NCBI GenBank assembly: GCA_019358985.1
Contig: JAHHIJ010000016.1
Location: 62,001 to 126,000 of the forward strand
Direction: 5' to 3'
Source: Tolypothrix brevis GSE-NOS-MK-07-07A
GTDB taxonomy: Bacteria; Cyanobacteriota; Cyanobacteriia; Cyanobacteriales; Nostocaceae
DNA length: 64,000 nucleotides
Made by a program: the position numbers and the translations under genes
Notes under the pieces: generated by a model
Databases searched by the model: none
What the model was told of the DNA's origin: nothing
Seen by the model: only the letters and a program-made list of their open reading frames with translations
In this document: one piece after another, positions 44,621 to 52,306 of the stretch
Layout: each line of letters begins with the position of its first letter
Numbering within the stretch: the first letter of the stretch is position 1

Positions 44621-45748
44621 TTATCCCTTGCCGCTAAGGTCAGCAGGAGTTTCTATAGGTGTTTCTGGTAGATTTGGCATTTCTGGCGGATTTAGGGGCT
44701 GTTGTTCAACTGAAATTGGTACATTCCCAGGATTGCTTTGTGTTTCGGTTGGAGAAGTTTCTAGTTGATTTGGTGTTTGGGAGGGAGTTGAAGTTTGAGT
44801 AACTTCAGGTTGGCTTTTCTTTTCGGCAATTTGCAACATTAATTGCTCAACCTTATAAGCTTCTGGAAGGTTTCCCAATTCCCGGTATTCATTGCGAGCG
44901 CGTTTAAATGCTGCATTAGCTTTGTTAATTTCGCCTTGATTGTAGAAAGTTACTCCCAAGTTGTAATAAGCTAAGGCATTCTTAGGATTTTGACTAAGTG
45001 CTTGCTTGTAAGCGACAACAGCCTCTGAAGATTGACCAAGACTAGCTAACAAACTGCCCAGATTAGAATAAGCGATCGCATTTTGAGGATTTAGCTTTAT
45101 CGCTTGCCGATAAGCAGCAATCGCTTGGGGTATTTCACCTTGCTGTTGTAAGGCGATGGCTAAGTTAAAATATGCATTAGCATTACTACCATCAAGATTT
45201 ATTGCTTGCTGATATTCGGCGATCGCTTCTTTTAGCTGACCTTGTTCATACAGTGCCAATCCCAAGTTATAATGGGCTGCTATCATTGTTGGCTCTATCA
45301 CCAACGCTTGACGATAAGCAGTAACTGCCGCTTCTTTTTGTCCTTGTTTTTGTAAGGCTAAAGCTAGGTTATAATATGCCTCGCTCAAATCAGGATTCAT
45401 CCTAATCGCTTCTGCATACTCTTGCACTGCTGCTTCCAAGCGATTTTGCTGTAAAAAAATATTACCCAAGTAATTACGTGCTAGCCCCAAATTTGGATCT
45501 CGCTGCAACGCTTGACGAAAGGCATATTCAGCACTCAGTAAATCATTGCGGTTATAGCGCGTCACTCCCTGCTGGTAATAACTAGCTGCTTCTAAATCCT
45601 GAGTGACAACATTTTCCTGGGCAAGCAGTTTGCTTCCTGGTAACTCAGTAAACGTTGATGTCATCAGCAGCAAAAACCCAGAGGAAGAAAATAGCACCAT
45701 CTTGGAGGTGCAAAGAAACCACCGACAAAGTTGATTTTTTTTAAACAT
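44621..45748 (-). CDS. TPR repeat protein with N-terminal membrane segment
   Basis: A 375-residue protein. The N-terminal hydrophobic segment (MVLFSSSGFLLLMTSTF) could be a signal peptide or anchor. About seven consecutive TPRs follow, with the classic pattern (YYNLALALQKQGQKEAAVTA, HYNLGLALYEQGQLKEAIAE, AYFNLAIALQQQGEIPQAIA). The last 80 residues are a P/T/Q-rich disordered tail. It probably acts as a scaffold in the envelope. The frame extends to 45799; ATG 45748 (MFKKNQ) gives a proper positively charged N-region. Confidence 0.82.
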   Translation of the reverse strand: MFKKNQLCRWFLCTSKMVLFSSSGFLLLMTSTFTELPGSKLLAQENVVTQDLEAASYYQQGVTRYNRNDLLSAEYAFRQALQRDPNLGLARNYLGNIFLQQNRLEAAVQEYAEAIRMNPDLSEAYYNLALALQKQGQKEAAVTAYRQALVIEPTMIAAHYNLGLALYEQGQLKEAIAEYQQAINLDGSNANAYFNLAIALQQQGEIPQAIAAYRQAIKLNPQNAIAYSNLGSLLASLGQSSEAVVAYKQALSQNPKNALAYYNLGVTFYNQGEINKANAAFKRARNEYRELGNLPEAYKVEQLMLQIAEKKSQPEVTQTSTPSQTPNQLETSPTETQSNPGNVPISVEQQPLNPPEMPNLPETPIETPADLSGKG

Positions 45749-45840
45749 GAATGGTATACCTGGACTTATTGTTAAAGGCTTATAAGTCAGAGTACCCACC
45801 AGAAAAGAGAAAATTAAGCTTGACGTAAAAAATCTATGAA

Positions 45841-45908
45841 GACTGAGGCAATCCCCCGTGAATTGGGAAGCCTACACTGTACCGAAAGGGAGCGTGTAGG
45901 TAGTTCAC
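45841..45908 (+). mobile_element. orphan IS200/IS605-type right end (omega-RNA-like)
   Basis: A TCCC/GGGA hairpin is followed by a CCTACAC/GTGTAGG hairpin (45871-45900) with inner CCGAAAGG, and then TAGTTCAC. This string closely resembles the 3' end of cyanobacterial IS605-group tnpB elements, where the sequence is also the scaffold of the guide RNA. No tnpA or tnpB is present here, so it is a remnant end. The recognition is from memory of the motif and should be confirmed. Confidence 0.5.
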
Positions 45909-45919
45909 GCACAAAAGCG

Positions 45920-46030
45920 TTACAGCAGATTGCGTTGTGATTAAATACACGTAGAGACTATTCTGTGCTACGTCTGTGAGCGGGTTTTGGGTTTTACGGC
46001 TGTACCTCCTAAACCTGAAATCTGCTGTAA
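45920..46030. mobile_element. 111-bp MITE with perfect 12-bp terminal inverted repeats
   Basis: TTACAGCAGATT at 45920-45931 and AATCTGCTGTAA at 46019-46030 are exact reverse complements. The interior has GCGTTGTGATTAAATACACG, a damaged palindrome and GGGTTTTGGGTTTTACGG. Copies or parts occur at 12944-13050 and 17815-17876. No target duplication is evident to me. Confidence 0.85.
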
Positions 46031-46042
46031 TATGCATAGTAT

Positions 46043-46237
46043 TTAGTTAATTAGCCATTTGCAAACTAACTTACCATCTTCAATTTCCCATTTAGCGCTC
46101 AAGGGATTTTTGGGAAAACTTTTTAAAGGCAAGTTGAGATTATTGTTTGTTACCTGCTGAGATAAATCTTGTCGTTCAATGTTTCTTACAGTTGAAGAAT
46201 TAAAATTGAATAAAGATTTTTTGTAGTTAAATAACAT
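46043..46237 (-). CDS. small hypothetical protein
   Basis: A 64-residue protein ending in AKWEIEDGKLVCKWLIN, a C-terminus that I associate with small conserved Nostocales proteins. AAGGAAG lies 10 bases before the ATG, a good ribosome binding site. There is no membrane segment. Function unknown; it could be a regulatory or structural peptide. Confidence 0.5.
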   Translation of the reverse strand: MLFNYKKSLFNFNSSTVRNIERQDLSQQVTNNNLNLPLKSFPKNPLSAKWEIEDGKLVCKWLIN

Positions 46238-46527
46238 AGCGATCGCACTTCCTTGGTTGAATGTTTATCAGATAACATCTTTGTTTCTGTATACTTAATA
46301 GGCGTAAGCAAAATTAACTTATGCACTTTTGTATAATAGACATCTCCAGAAAACAATGTAGAGACGTAGCACAGAATAGTCTCTACAAGGGTTTGGGGCA
46401 ACGCATAGTTCAATTCGGTCGATGTCTAATGCGTATGTTATAGATTTATAAAGTTATGAGTTTTTGATCCGGTTAAGAAAGATAGTGGGGCGTAAATAAG
46501 AACGTGAGTGACGTCATAAGGAGGAAA
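46238..46527. other. intergenic region with one MITE-like element
   Basis: A member of the ATTAGACATCTCC family spans about 46339-46428, with a decayed palindrome (GTAGAGACGTAGCACAG and TAGTCTCTAC). No gene is recognised. Confidence 0.5.
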
Positions 46528-47238
46528 ATGCAAATGACTGAAGATAATAAAAACCGCACTTTATCTGTTGATATTGGCGGCAGTGGTGTCAAGGTTCTGC
46601 TTTTGGATAGTAAGGGTAATCCATTAAGTAAGAAAGTGCGAAAAGAAACACCACAGCCAGCGAAACCCGAACCTGTGATTAATGCAATTGTTGAGTTAGC
46701 AGCAACTCAAGGTGAATTCCATCGCGTTTCGGTAGGTTTCCCCGGTGTCGTGCGCGATGGAGTGACGGAAACGGCAGTAAATTTGCATCCAGATTGGATT
46801 AAGCTTGATTTGACAAAGGAATTGTCACAGCATTTAAACAAGCCTGTGCGGGTAATTAATGATGCTGATATGCAAGGTTTGGGAGCAATTGTAGGTAAGG
46901 GCGTAGAATTGGTGATTACTTTGGGTACAGGCTTTGGTTCGGCTTTATTTGTACATGGTAAATTAGTGCCGAATTTGGAAATGGGGCATCATGAGTTTAG
47001 AAAAGGAGAGACGTATGAGCAACAATTGGGACGTGCAGCTTTGGAAAAGGTTGGTGATAGTAAATGGAATCGACGCTTAGATCATGCGATCGCATCTTTA
47101 CAAAATCTATTCAATTATAATTACCTTTATATCGGCGGTGGTGAAGCCACAAGGGTAAAAATTCAGCTACCTGAAAATGTGAAACTTATCCCAAATATTA
47201 GTGGTTTACTCGGTGGAATTGCTTTGTGGCAAGATTGA
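46528..47238 (+). CDS. ppgK: ROK family polyphosphate glucokinase
   Basis: A 236-residue ROK-family sugar kinase. The phosphate-binding motif is LSVDIGGSGVKVLLLD, with SVGFPGVVRDG and the second phosphate motif TLGTGFGSALF. The closest match by eye is polyphosphate/ATP glucokinase (PPGK), which phosphorylates glucose with polyphosphate, since the characteristic NDADMQGLGA and EMGHHEF segments are present. AAGGAGG at about 46519-46525 is well placed for ATG 46528. It is not in an obvious operon. Confidence 0.88.
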   Translation: MQMTEDNKNRTLSVDIGGSGVKVLLLDSKGNPLSKKVRKETPQPAKPEPVINAIVELAATQGEFHRVSVGFPGVVRDGVTETAVNLHPDWIKLDLTKELSQHLNKPVRVINDADMQGLGAIVGKGVELVITLGTGFGSALFVHGKLVPNLEMGHHEFRKGETYEQQLGRAALEKVGDSKWNRRLDHAIASLQNLFNYNYLYIGGGEATRVKIQLPENVKLIPNISGLLGGIALWQD

Positions 47239-47249
47239 AAATTGTTTGT

Positions 47250-47282
47250 GGTAGAGACGCGAGGAACATCGCGTCTCTACAA
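47250..47282. repeat. palindrome after ppgK
   Basis: GTAGAGACG and CGTCTCTAC arms enclose a decayed CGAGGAACATCG centre. It starts about 12 bases after the stop codon. Confidence 0.6.
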
Positions 47283-47407
47283 TGTTAGTTCTTGGGCATC
47301 AGGCATTTATCCCCCTTGTCCCCCACTCCCCTACTCAGTCTTGCGAAAGATGTCGCGAGCGTTAATAAAACTTATTAATTGGAGGGAGAGGGTAGGGATA
47401 ATAAATC

Positions 47408-48424
47408 ATGCAATTGAAGCCGATAAATCAGCAAGTGGTAGCCATCGTTGGAGCTTCCAGCGGGATTGGACGCGAGACAGCAATGTTGTTTGCGCGACGT
47501 GGGGCAAAGGTAGCGGTAGCTGCGCGGAGTGAATCAGGGTTAAATTCGTTGGTGAAGGATATTCAAAGCTTTGGTGGTGAAGCGATCGCCCTACAAGCAG
47601 ATGTAAGTGACTTTGAACAGGTAAAGGCGATCGCCGATCAAACTGTGGCACAATACGGAAGGCTTGATACTTGGGTTCACGCCGCTGCTACAGGTATAAT
47701 TGCACCTTTTGAGCAAATTACACCGCAAGAGTTTCAACGAGTTATTGATGTCAACTTGATGGGACAGGTTCACGGTGCGATGGTAGCATTACCCTACCTT
47801 AAACAAGAAGGACGCGGGGCATTAATTCATATTTCTTCAATGGAAGGTAGACGTGCTTTACCTTTGCAAAGTCCTTACTCTGCGGCAAAGCATGGTTTAG
47901 AAGGTTTCTTAGAAGCGCTGCGAGTAGAATTGCAGTATGAAAAGTTGCCCATCAGCGTTACGTCAATTTTGCCTTCGGTAATTAACACACCGTTCTATAA
48001 TAAAGTTGCTACCAAATTAGGCGTGAAGCCGACAGGGATACCGCCATATTACGATCCTAGCCTTGTTGCTGAAACGATTCTTTATGTTGCCCAACATCCC
48101 ACCCGTGATTATATCGTTGGGGATGTCGGTAGAGTGTTAGATGTGCTACAAAGATTTTCGCCTGAGTTAGTGGATTCAGTGTTGGTAGCCATTGGTATTC
48201 CGGGACAGCGTACCGACGAACCAAAGTCAGAAAACGCACCAAACAATGTTTTTGAACCGATTGCAGGTTATGACAAAGTGAAAGGAGACTTTGGTAAGCT
48301 GGAAGTACCAAGTTTCTCAGATTGGTTGGACATGAACCCACCGGCTAAGTGGGGTGCTTTGGCTGTTGCAGCTTTGGGTGTTGCCGCGTTTCTCGGTGGA
48401 TGGGGGAATAATAATGATGTGTAG
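47408..48424 (+). CDS. SDR family oxidoreductase with C-terminal hydrophobic tail
   Basis: A 338-residue classical short-chain dehydrogenase. It has VAIVGASSGIGRETA (NADP-binding), HISSMEGRRAL with catalytic Ser and SPYSAAKHGLEGFLEAL with Tyr-x3-Lys. The C-terminal extension of about 90 residues ends in a hydrophobic helix (WGALAVAALGVAAFLGGW), suggesting membrane association. The substrate is unknown. It belongs to the large SDR group with an RM-ending extension annotated only as oxidoreductase. Confidence 0.88.
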   Translation: MQLKPINQQVVAIVGASSGIGRETAMLFARRGAKVAVAARSESGLNSLVKDIQSFGGEAIALQADVSDFEQVKAIADQTVAQYGRLDTWVHAAATGIIAPFEQITPQEFQRVIDVNLMGQVHGAMVALPYLKQEGRGALIHISSMEGRRALPLQSPYSAAKHGLEGFLEALRVELQYEKLPISVTSILPSVINTPFYNKVATKLGVKPTGIPPYYDPSLVAETILYVAQHPTRDYIVGDVGRVLDVLQRFSPELVDSVLVAIGIPGQRTDEPKSENAPNNVFEPIAGYDKVKGDFGKLEVPSFSDWLDMNPPAKWGALAVAALGVAAFLGGWGNNNDV

Positions 48425-48460
48425 GCAGGTGAAATAGCACAGATCGCACGCTTGTTATTG

Positions 48461-48566
48461 TAGAGCGATGGCTTTCCAATTCTGTGCTTACTTGAACTGC
48501 GAAAGACATATCTGAAAAATCAGTAGGCATATCTTGATCTATGCAAACTATCTCGATTGAAGGCAT
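48461..48566 (-). pseudogene. N-terminal fragment of a conserved cyanobacterial protein
   Basis: About the first 35 residues (MPSIEIVCIDQDMPTDFSDM, then SFAVQVSTELESHR) look like the start of a cyanobacterial hypothetical protein that I vaguely recognise. The frame then runs into DNA opposite the SDR gene. It is therefore a truncated relic and not a functional gene. Confidence 0.45.
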
Positions 48567-48643
48567 AAACTTTTTGTTTAATCTAACAGAGATTACAAAT
48601 GCTCATAGCGATCGCTATTTGCCCAAACATAGGCTGATAATTT

Positions 48644-48880
48644 TTATACTGCGGCGTTCCTAGGCGATCGCCCCTTACCCCGCAGTTTGGCATGACAAAT
48701 TGCCGCAGCAGCGCGAACAGATGTCAAGTGTTGTGCTGCTAACCCCGGTTTTTTGCGTCCAGCGCGAATGTTGTAAATGCGTATGGGTTTACCTGTGATG
48801 GCAGCGAGACTTAAGGAGGTACGGAGAACTTGTCCACCTCCTTCTCCATAGGAACCGTCAATTTCAATCATGGGGTGCAA
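48644..48880 (-). pseudogene. rtcA: truncated RNA 3'-terminal phosphate cyclase
   Basis: The frame gives [20 protein letters not shown], then [35 protein letters not shown] and ICHAKLRG, the unmistakable first 70 residues of RtcA. It then ends abruptly in an unrelated 10-residue tail. The full-length enzyme is about 340 residues, so the catalytic core, including its conserved C-terminal histidine, is gone. Possibly lost with a deletion that also truncated the fragment at 48461-48566. Confidence 0.85.
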
Positions 48881-48987
48881 TACTTTTGTATTTTTGTAAT
48901 ACTACAATAATACAATGTATAAAGATGGTTTGTCATCCTGTTAAGCACGCTTGTATTATTGGCGTTGCATACTAGCGCAATGATTTG

Positions 48988-49086
48988 ACAATAGACATCT
49001 GGTATAAGTTAAATATCCGTCATCCAGAACCCTAGAGACGTAGCAGTGCTACGTCTCTACATTATTTTTCACTGCTACGTCTAATA
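48988..49086. repeat. MITE-like element (TAGCA palindrome)
   Basis: AATAGACATCTGG, TTAAATATCCGTCATCCAGA and a palindrome at about 49034-49060, followed by ATTTTTCACTGCTACGTCTAAT, form a complete member of the ATTAGACATCTCC family. A second, unrelated TTCCACCGGAA palindrome follows at 49113-49142. Confidence 0.7.
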
Positions 49087-49161
49087 CATACAGGTCGATA
49101 AATTCGACGTATTGCAGAGACGTTCCACCGGAACGTCTTTACGATTGATTCGGTGATTATG

Positions 49162-49740
49162 CTATGCAAAAATTAATTGTAAATCTAATACAAAACCAGG
49201 AAGAATATCCTCACCAGATAAATTACGAGGAGATTGTAAAACTTCCACTTCTACCAAAGGTCGATAAATTTCTACTTGTTTCTTTTTCGGATTAATCAAC
49301 CAACCTAAACGCAAACCATTTTCTATATATTCCTGCATTTTGGCTTGAGTATCTTCTAAATCATCACTTTCAGAAACCAATTCGGCTACAAAATCAGGAC
49401 ACAAAGGTAAAAATTTCTTTCGTTGACTTGAAGTGAGTGCATCCCATCTTTCCATCTTTACCCAAGACGCATCGGGGGAACGTGTTGCACCATTTGGAAG
49501 TTTAAAACCTGTGGAAGAATCAAAAGCTTTTCCAAGATTATTTTGACGGTTCCAAAACCATATTTGACCTAATAAATCAAAGTTGCGGTTTCCTGTTTCT
49601 CCTCCAGTGGGTGACATTATAACTAATTCTCCATATCGCGTTAATTCCAGTCGTAATTCTTTGTTAAAAAGAACAACTTGTTCAAATTGTTCATCTGTAA
49701 ATTTCAGATTTGGGGGTAACTGTAAAGTTAAGGCACTCAT
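49162..49740 (-). CDS. Uma2 family (DUF820) nuclease-like protein
   Basis: A 192-residue Uma2/DUF820 protein of standard length. It shows SALTLQLPPNLKFTDEQFEQ, ELVIMSPTGGETGNRN, RSPDASWVKMERW and CPDFVAELVSESDDLEDTQA, ending LGWLINPKKKQVEIYRP. The Asp, Glu-x-Val and Lys spacing fits the PD-(D/E)xK fold. The frame stays open upstream for 108 more codons; I chose ATG 49740 because homologues start at MSALTL. Confidence 0.9.
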   Translation of the reverse strand: MSALTLQLPPNLKFTDEQFEQVVLFNKELRLELTRYGELVIMSPTGGETGNRNFDLLGQIWFWNRQNNLGKAFDSSTGFKLPNGATRSPDASWVKMERWDALTSSQRKKFLPLCPDFVAELVSESDDLEDTQAKMQEYIENGLRLGWLINPKKKQVEIYRPLVEVEVLQSPRNLSGEDILPGFVLDLQLIFA

Positions 49741-50064
49741 AATTAATTCTCCAGAAAAATGTGAGATTAGGTTGATAGACCAAAATTCAGGTAAATTAGG
49801 TACATTCGTAAAACCCAAATTCCTGTAGAGACGTTCCACGGTCACGTCTCTACGTATGTTTAATAACAACGCAATCTGGTGTAAGTTCCTAATTTTTAAT
49901 TCCAGCATCTTGCTATTAGCAGAATTAATTAAACTATAGGGATGGACGATTACTGGAAATTTTAGATGTTCGGGAGCGATCGCTCTCCAACCTTCTTCTA
50001 TAAAATAGAAATGGCAATTGGCAATAAATCTGACTTCAGAATTATTCTTTATCGGCGCTTTCAT
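49741..50064 (-). pseudogene. open reading relic fused upstream of Uma2 gene
   Basis: This upstream extension (MKAPIKNNSEVRFIANCHFY, then WRAIAPEHLKFPVIVHPY) has protein-like composition. It runs through a decayed palindrome at about 49825-49853 before entering the Uma2 gene in frame. I do not recognise the family. It could be a remnant of another gene, or chance open frame. Confidence 0.35.
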
Positions 50065-50127
50065 GCCATTTATTTAATATAAAGTTATATAAGGCACTCA
50101 AAAAGAAAAATTACAGTGCCTAAATTT

Positions 50128-50598
50128 TTAGCTGATTCGCAGTGTACATTCTAAAATTAACTTTTGGTTTACCAAAGAGTACGGTTGAATTTCTAAAGCG
50201 CGTTGAAAAACTTTGATTGCTTCACCGTACTCGCCAAGTGCGGCATAACACAAGCCCATACCGTGAAGTGCGCCAAAATGTACTGGTATTATTTCTACAA
50301 CTCTCTGACAATCTGCTAGGGACTTGTGATATTTACGACTGCTGTAGTAGAGAAAAGCGCGACGATTCCAAGCTTCAGCAAAATCTGGTTGTTCTTTGAT
50401 TAGTTGGTTCAGCATTGTTTCGGCTTCGTCTAGTTCCCCAGCGTCTAGTAACTTTTGACTGCGATCAATGGTTTCTAGGGCAGAAATTCCCTTTTGCTTG
50501 AACCAGATCCGCCAAAGTTTCCTAGTCGCGTGTTCTCGCACTATTTCGTCAGGATTTTTCAAATCTTTAAGTAAGGAGCTAATTGATAAAGAATCCAT
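50128..50598 (-). CDS. TPR protein
   Basis: A 156-residue protein. The N-terminal part (SLLKDLKNPDEIVREHATRK) resembles a short HEAT-like helix pair. The rest contains about two or three TPRs (AEAWNRRAFLYYSSRKYHKS, FGALHGMGLCYAALGEYGEA). There is no signal peptide or membrane segment. It is probably a cytoplasmic adaptor, with unknown partner. It is divergent from the URC cluster. Confidence 0.8.
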   Translation of the reverse strand: MDSLSISSLLKDLKNPDEIVREHATRKLWRIWFKQKGISALETIDRSQKLLDAGELDEAETMLNQLIKEQPDFAEAWNRRAFLYYSSRKYHKSLADCQRVVEIIPVHFGALHGMGLCYAALGEYGEAIKVFQRALEIQPYSLVNQKLILECTLRIS

Positions 50599-50855
50599 GA
50601 ATTTAAGGTTTGGGATTGTATATTAGTAATTTCGCACAAAACTATCTAATTAAGTCACTTTTAAAGGCATCTTTAAATTAGGATAATTGCAATTTAGGCA
50701 ATTATCATGCTATTTGTTGTACTCAGTAATACTGTTAGTGCGTTTACGTAAAATATAAAGTCATTAGCACAAACTTTATAAAAAGGAAAAGGGTGTCTTA
50801 GCAGTTGACAAAACCCTAGAAAATAATACTTGATAAAAAGATAACAAAAATTAAA

Positions 50856-52118
50856 TTGACTATGCCAAAACAAAACAGCGTTTCTGGGCATATTGTTCTC
50901 ACTTCTCATCCCAGTCGTTCTGGTCCCAAACCCATCGCGATTAACTGGGGAGCATCTGACCCGATGCAACGAGGTCCAGTGATTGCTACTTTAACAAAGT
51001 CGGCGCACCGCAATGTCATAGGCACTCATTCGGGTGGTTATGCGATTTATCGCGCTTTAGCAGTGGCTAGCGGAGCGCTGCAATCAGATCACATAGCGGA
51101 TTTAACCAACACGTCTCCAACAGAGCGTATTGGACCATATCCAAGCTGGTCTGACCCGGAAAAAATCGTTTCTCTTGACCCTTATGGTGCGATCGCTTCT
51201 GAGGTCTTTGCATCCTACTACGAACAGGGATATGATATCCGTCCGACCATCGCCATCACCAAAGCTCACATCAATATGCCCGAACTGCAAGAAGCGATCG
51301 CCAAAGGACGCTTGCAAGTTGATGGTAAAATTATGAAGGCTGGTGGCGATTTGGTGGTGACTAAAGCCGCAATTGAGCCGGTTTGGTATTTACCAGGACT
51401 TGCCAAGCGGTTTAATATCACTGAAGGCGAATTGCGTCGCGCTTTATTTGAACAAACTGGGGGAATGTTTCCAGAATTGGTGACACGTTCTGATTTGGAG
51501 CTATTTTTGCCGCCAATTGGAGGTTTGACTGTGTATATGATCGGTGATTTTGAAGCGATCGCCGATCCGAATAAACCTCTAGCAGTCAGGGTACATGATG
51601 AGTGCAACGGCTCCGATGTCTTCGGTTCGGATATCTGCACTTGTCGTCCTTATCTCGTACACGGAATTGAGGTGTGTGTGCAAACAGCACAAGAAGGTGG
51701 TGCTGGGGTAATTGTTTATTGTCGCAAAGAGGGTCGCGCCCTTGGTGAGGTAACGAAATTTTTGGTTTACAATGCTCGCAAGCGTGCTGTTGGAGGCGAT
51801 CGCGCTGATGCCTACTTTGAACGTACTGAATGTGTGGCAGGTGTCCAAGATATGCGTTTCCAAGAACTAATGCCGGATGTATTACACTGGTTGGGCATTA
51901 CTCGCATTGACCGCATGGTATCGATGAGTAATATGAAGTTCGATGCCATAACTCAGTCGGGAATTGAGATTGTCCAACGAGTCGCTCTACCGGATGATTT
52001 GATTCCTCAAGATGCGCGGGTGGAAATGGAAGCAAAAAAAGCTGCTGGCTATTTTACCACGGGGGATGTGTTAGATACAAATGGTTTAGCTGATGTGAAG
52101 GGTCGAACTTTGGAGTAG
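50856..52118 (+). CDS. GTP cyclohydrolase II-like protein (URC1-like, uracil catabolism)
   Basis: A 420-residue protein. The C-terminal half (about 230-390) is GTP cyclohydrolase II-like, with HDECNGSDVFGSDICTCRPY holding three zinc-type cysteines and VIVYCRKEGRALGEVTKF. An extra N-terminal domain of about 200 residues (SGPKPIAINWGASDPMQRGP, HRNVIGTHSGGYAIYRALA) is absent from RibA. This architecture matches the yeast Urc1 / bacterial homologues of the URC uracil-degradation pathway. The following gene is DUF1688 (Urc4) and a UPRTase is nearby, so a catabolic role is more likely than riboflavin synthesis. Start ATG 50862 is also possible. Confidence 0.85.
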   Translation: MTMPKQNSVSGHIVLTSHPSRSGPKPIAINWGASDPMQRGPVIATLTKSAHRNVIGTHSGGYAIYRALAVASGALQSDHIADLTNTSPTERIGPYPSWSDPEKIVSLDPYGAIASEVFASYYEQGYDIRPTIAITKAHINMPELQEAIAKGRLQVDGKIMKAGGDLVVTKAAIEPVWYLPGLAKRFNITEGELRRALFEQTGGMFPELVTRSDLELFLPPIGGLTVYMIGDFEAIADPNKPLAVRVHDECNGSDVFGSDICTCRPYLVHGIEVCVQTAQEGGAGVIVYCRKEGRALGEVTKFLVYNARKRAVGGDRADAYFERTECVAGVQDMRFQELMPDVLHWLGITRIDRMVSMSNMKFDAITQSGIEIVQRVALPDDLIPQDARVEMEAKKAAGYFTTGDVLDTNGLADVKGRTLE

Positions 52119-52155
52119 ATTGGATTGGGTAATAGACACAAGAAGTGAAAATGAA

Positions 52156-52184
52156 TGTAGAGACGTAGCACTGCTACGTCTCTG
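52156..52184. repeat. palindrome between URC genes
   Basis: GTAGAGACG-TAGCACTGCTA-CGTCTCTGC with left flank ATAGACACAAGAAGTGAAAATGAAT. It lies between the GTP-cyclohydrolase-like and DUF1688 genes and may break or tune the transcript. Confidence 0.65.
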
Positions 52185-52306
52185 CGGAGTGGGTCTTTTA
52201 GACCCACTCCGCAACATCAGTTTAGAATCCCCCGCGCTTCCAGCCGGGGGAGATGTCAAGCCTAATGCCCCACTCCCCATTATTTACGGAGATAGGAACC
52301 GCCAAG

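Noticed and set aside
46186-46413. 75-codon minus-strand frame
   Set aside because: It overlaps a MITE and the start of the better small gene at 46043-46237, with no homology.
50856-52118. Canonical riboflavin gene ribA
   Set aside because: The extra N-terminal domain and the DUF1688 neighbour fit the URC1 type better than RibA or RibBA.
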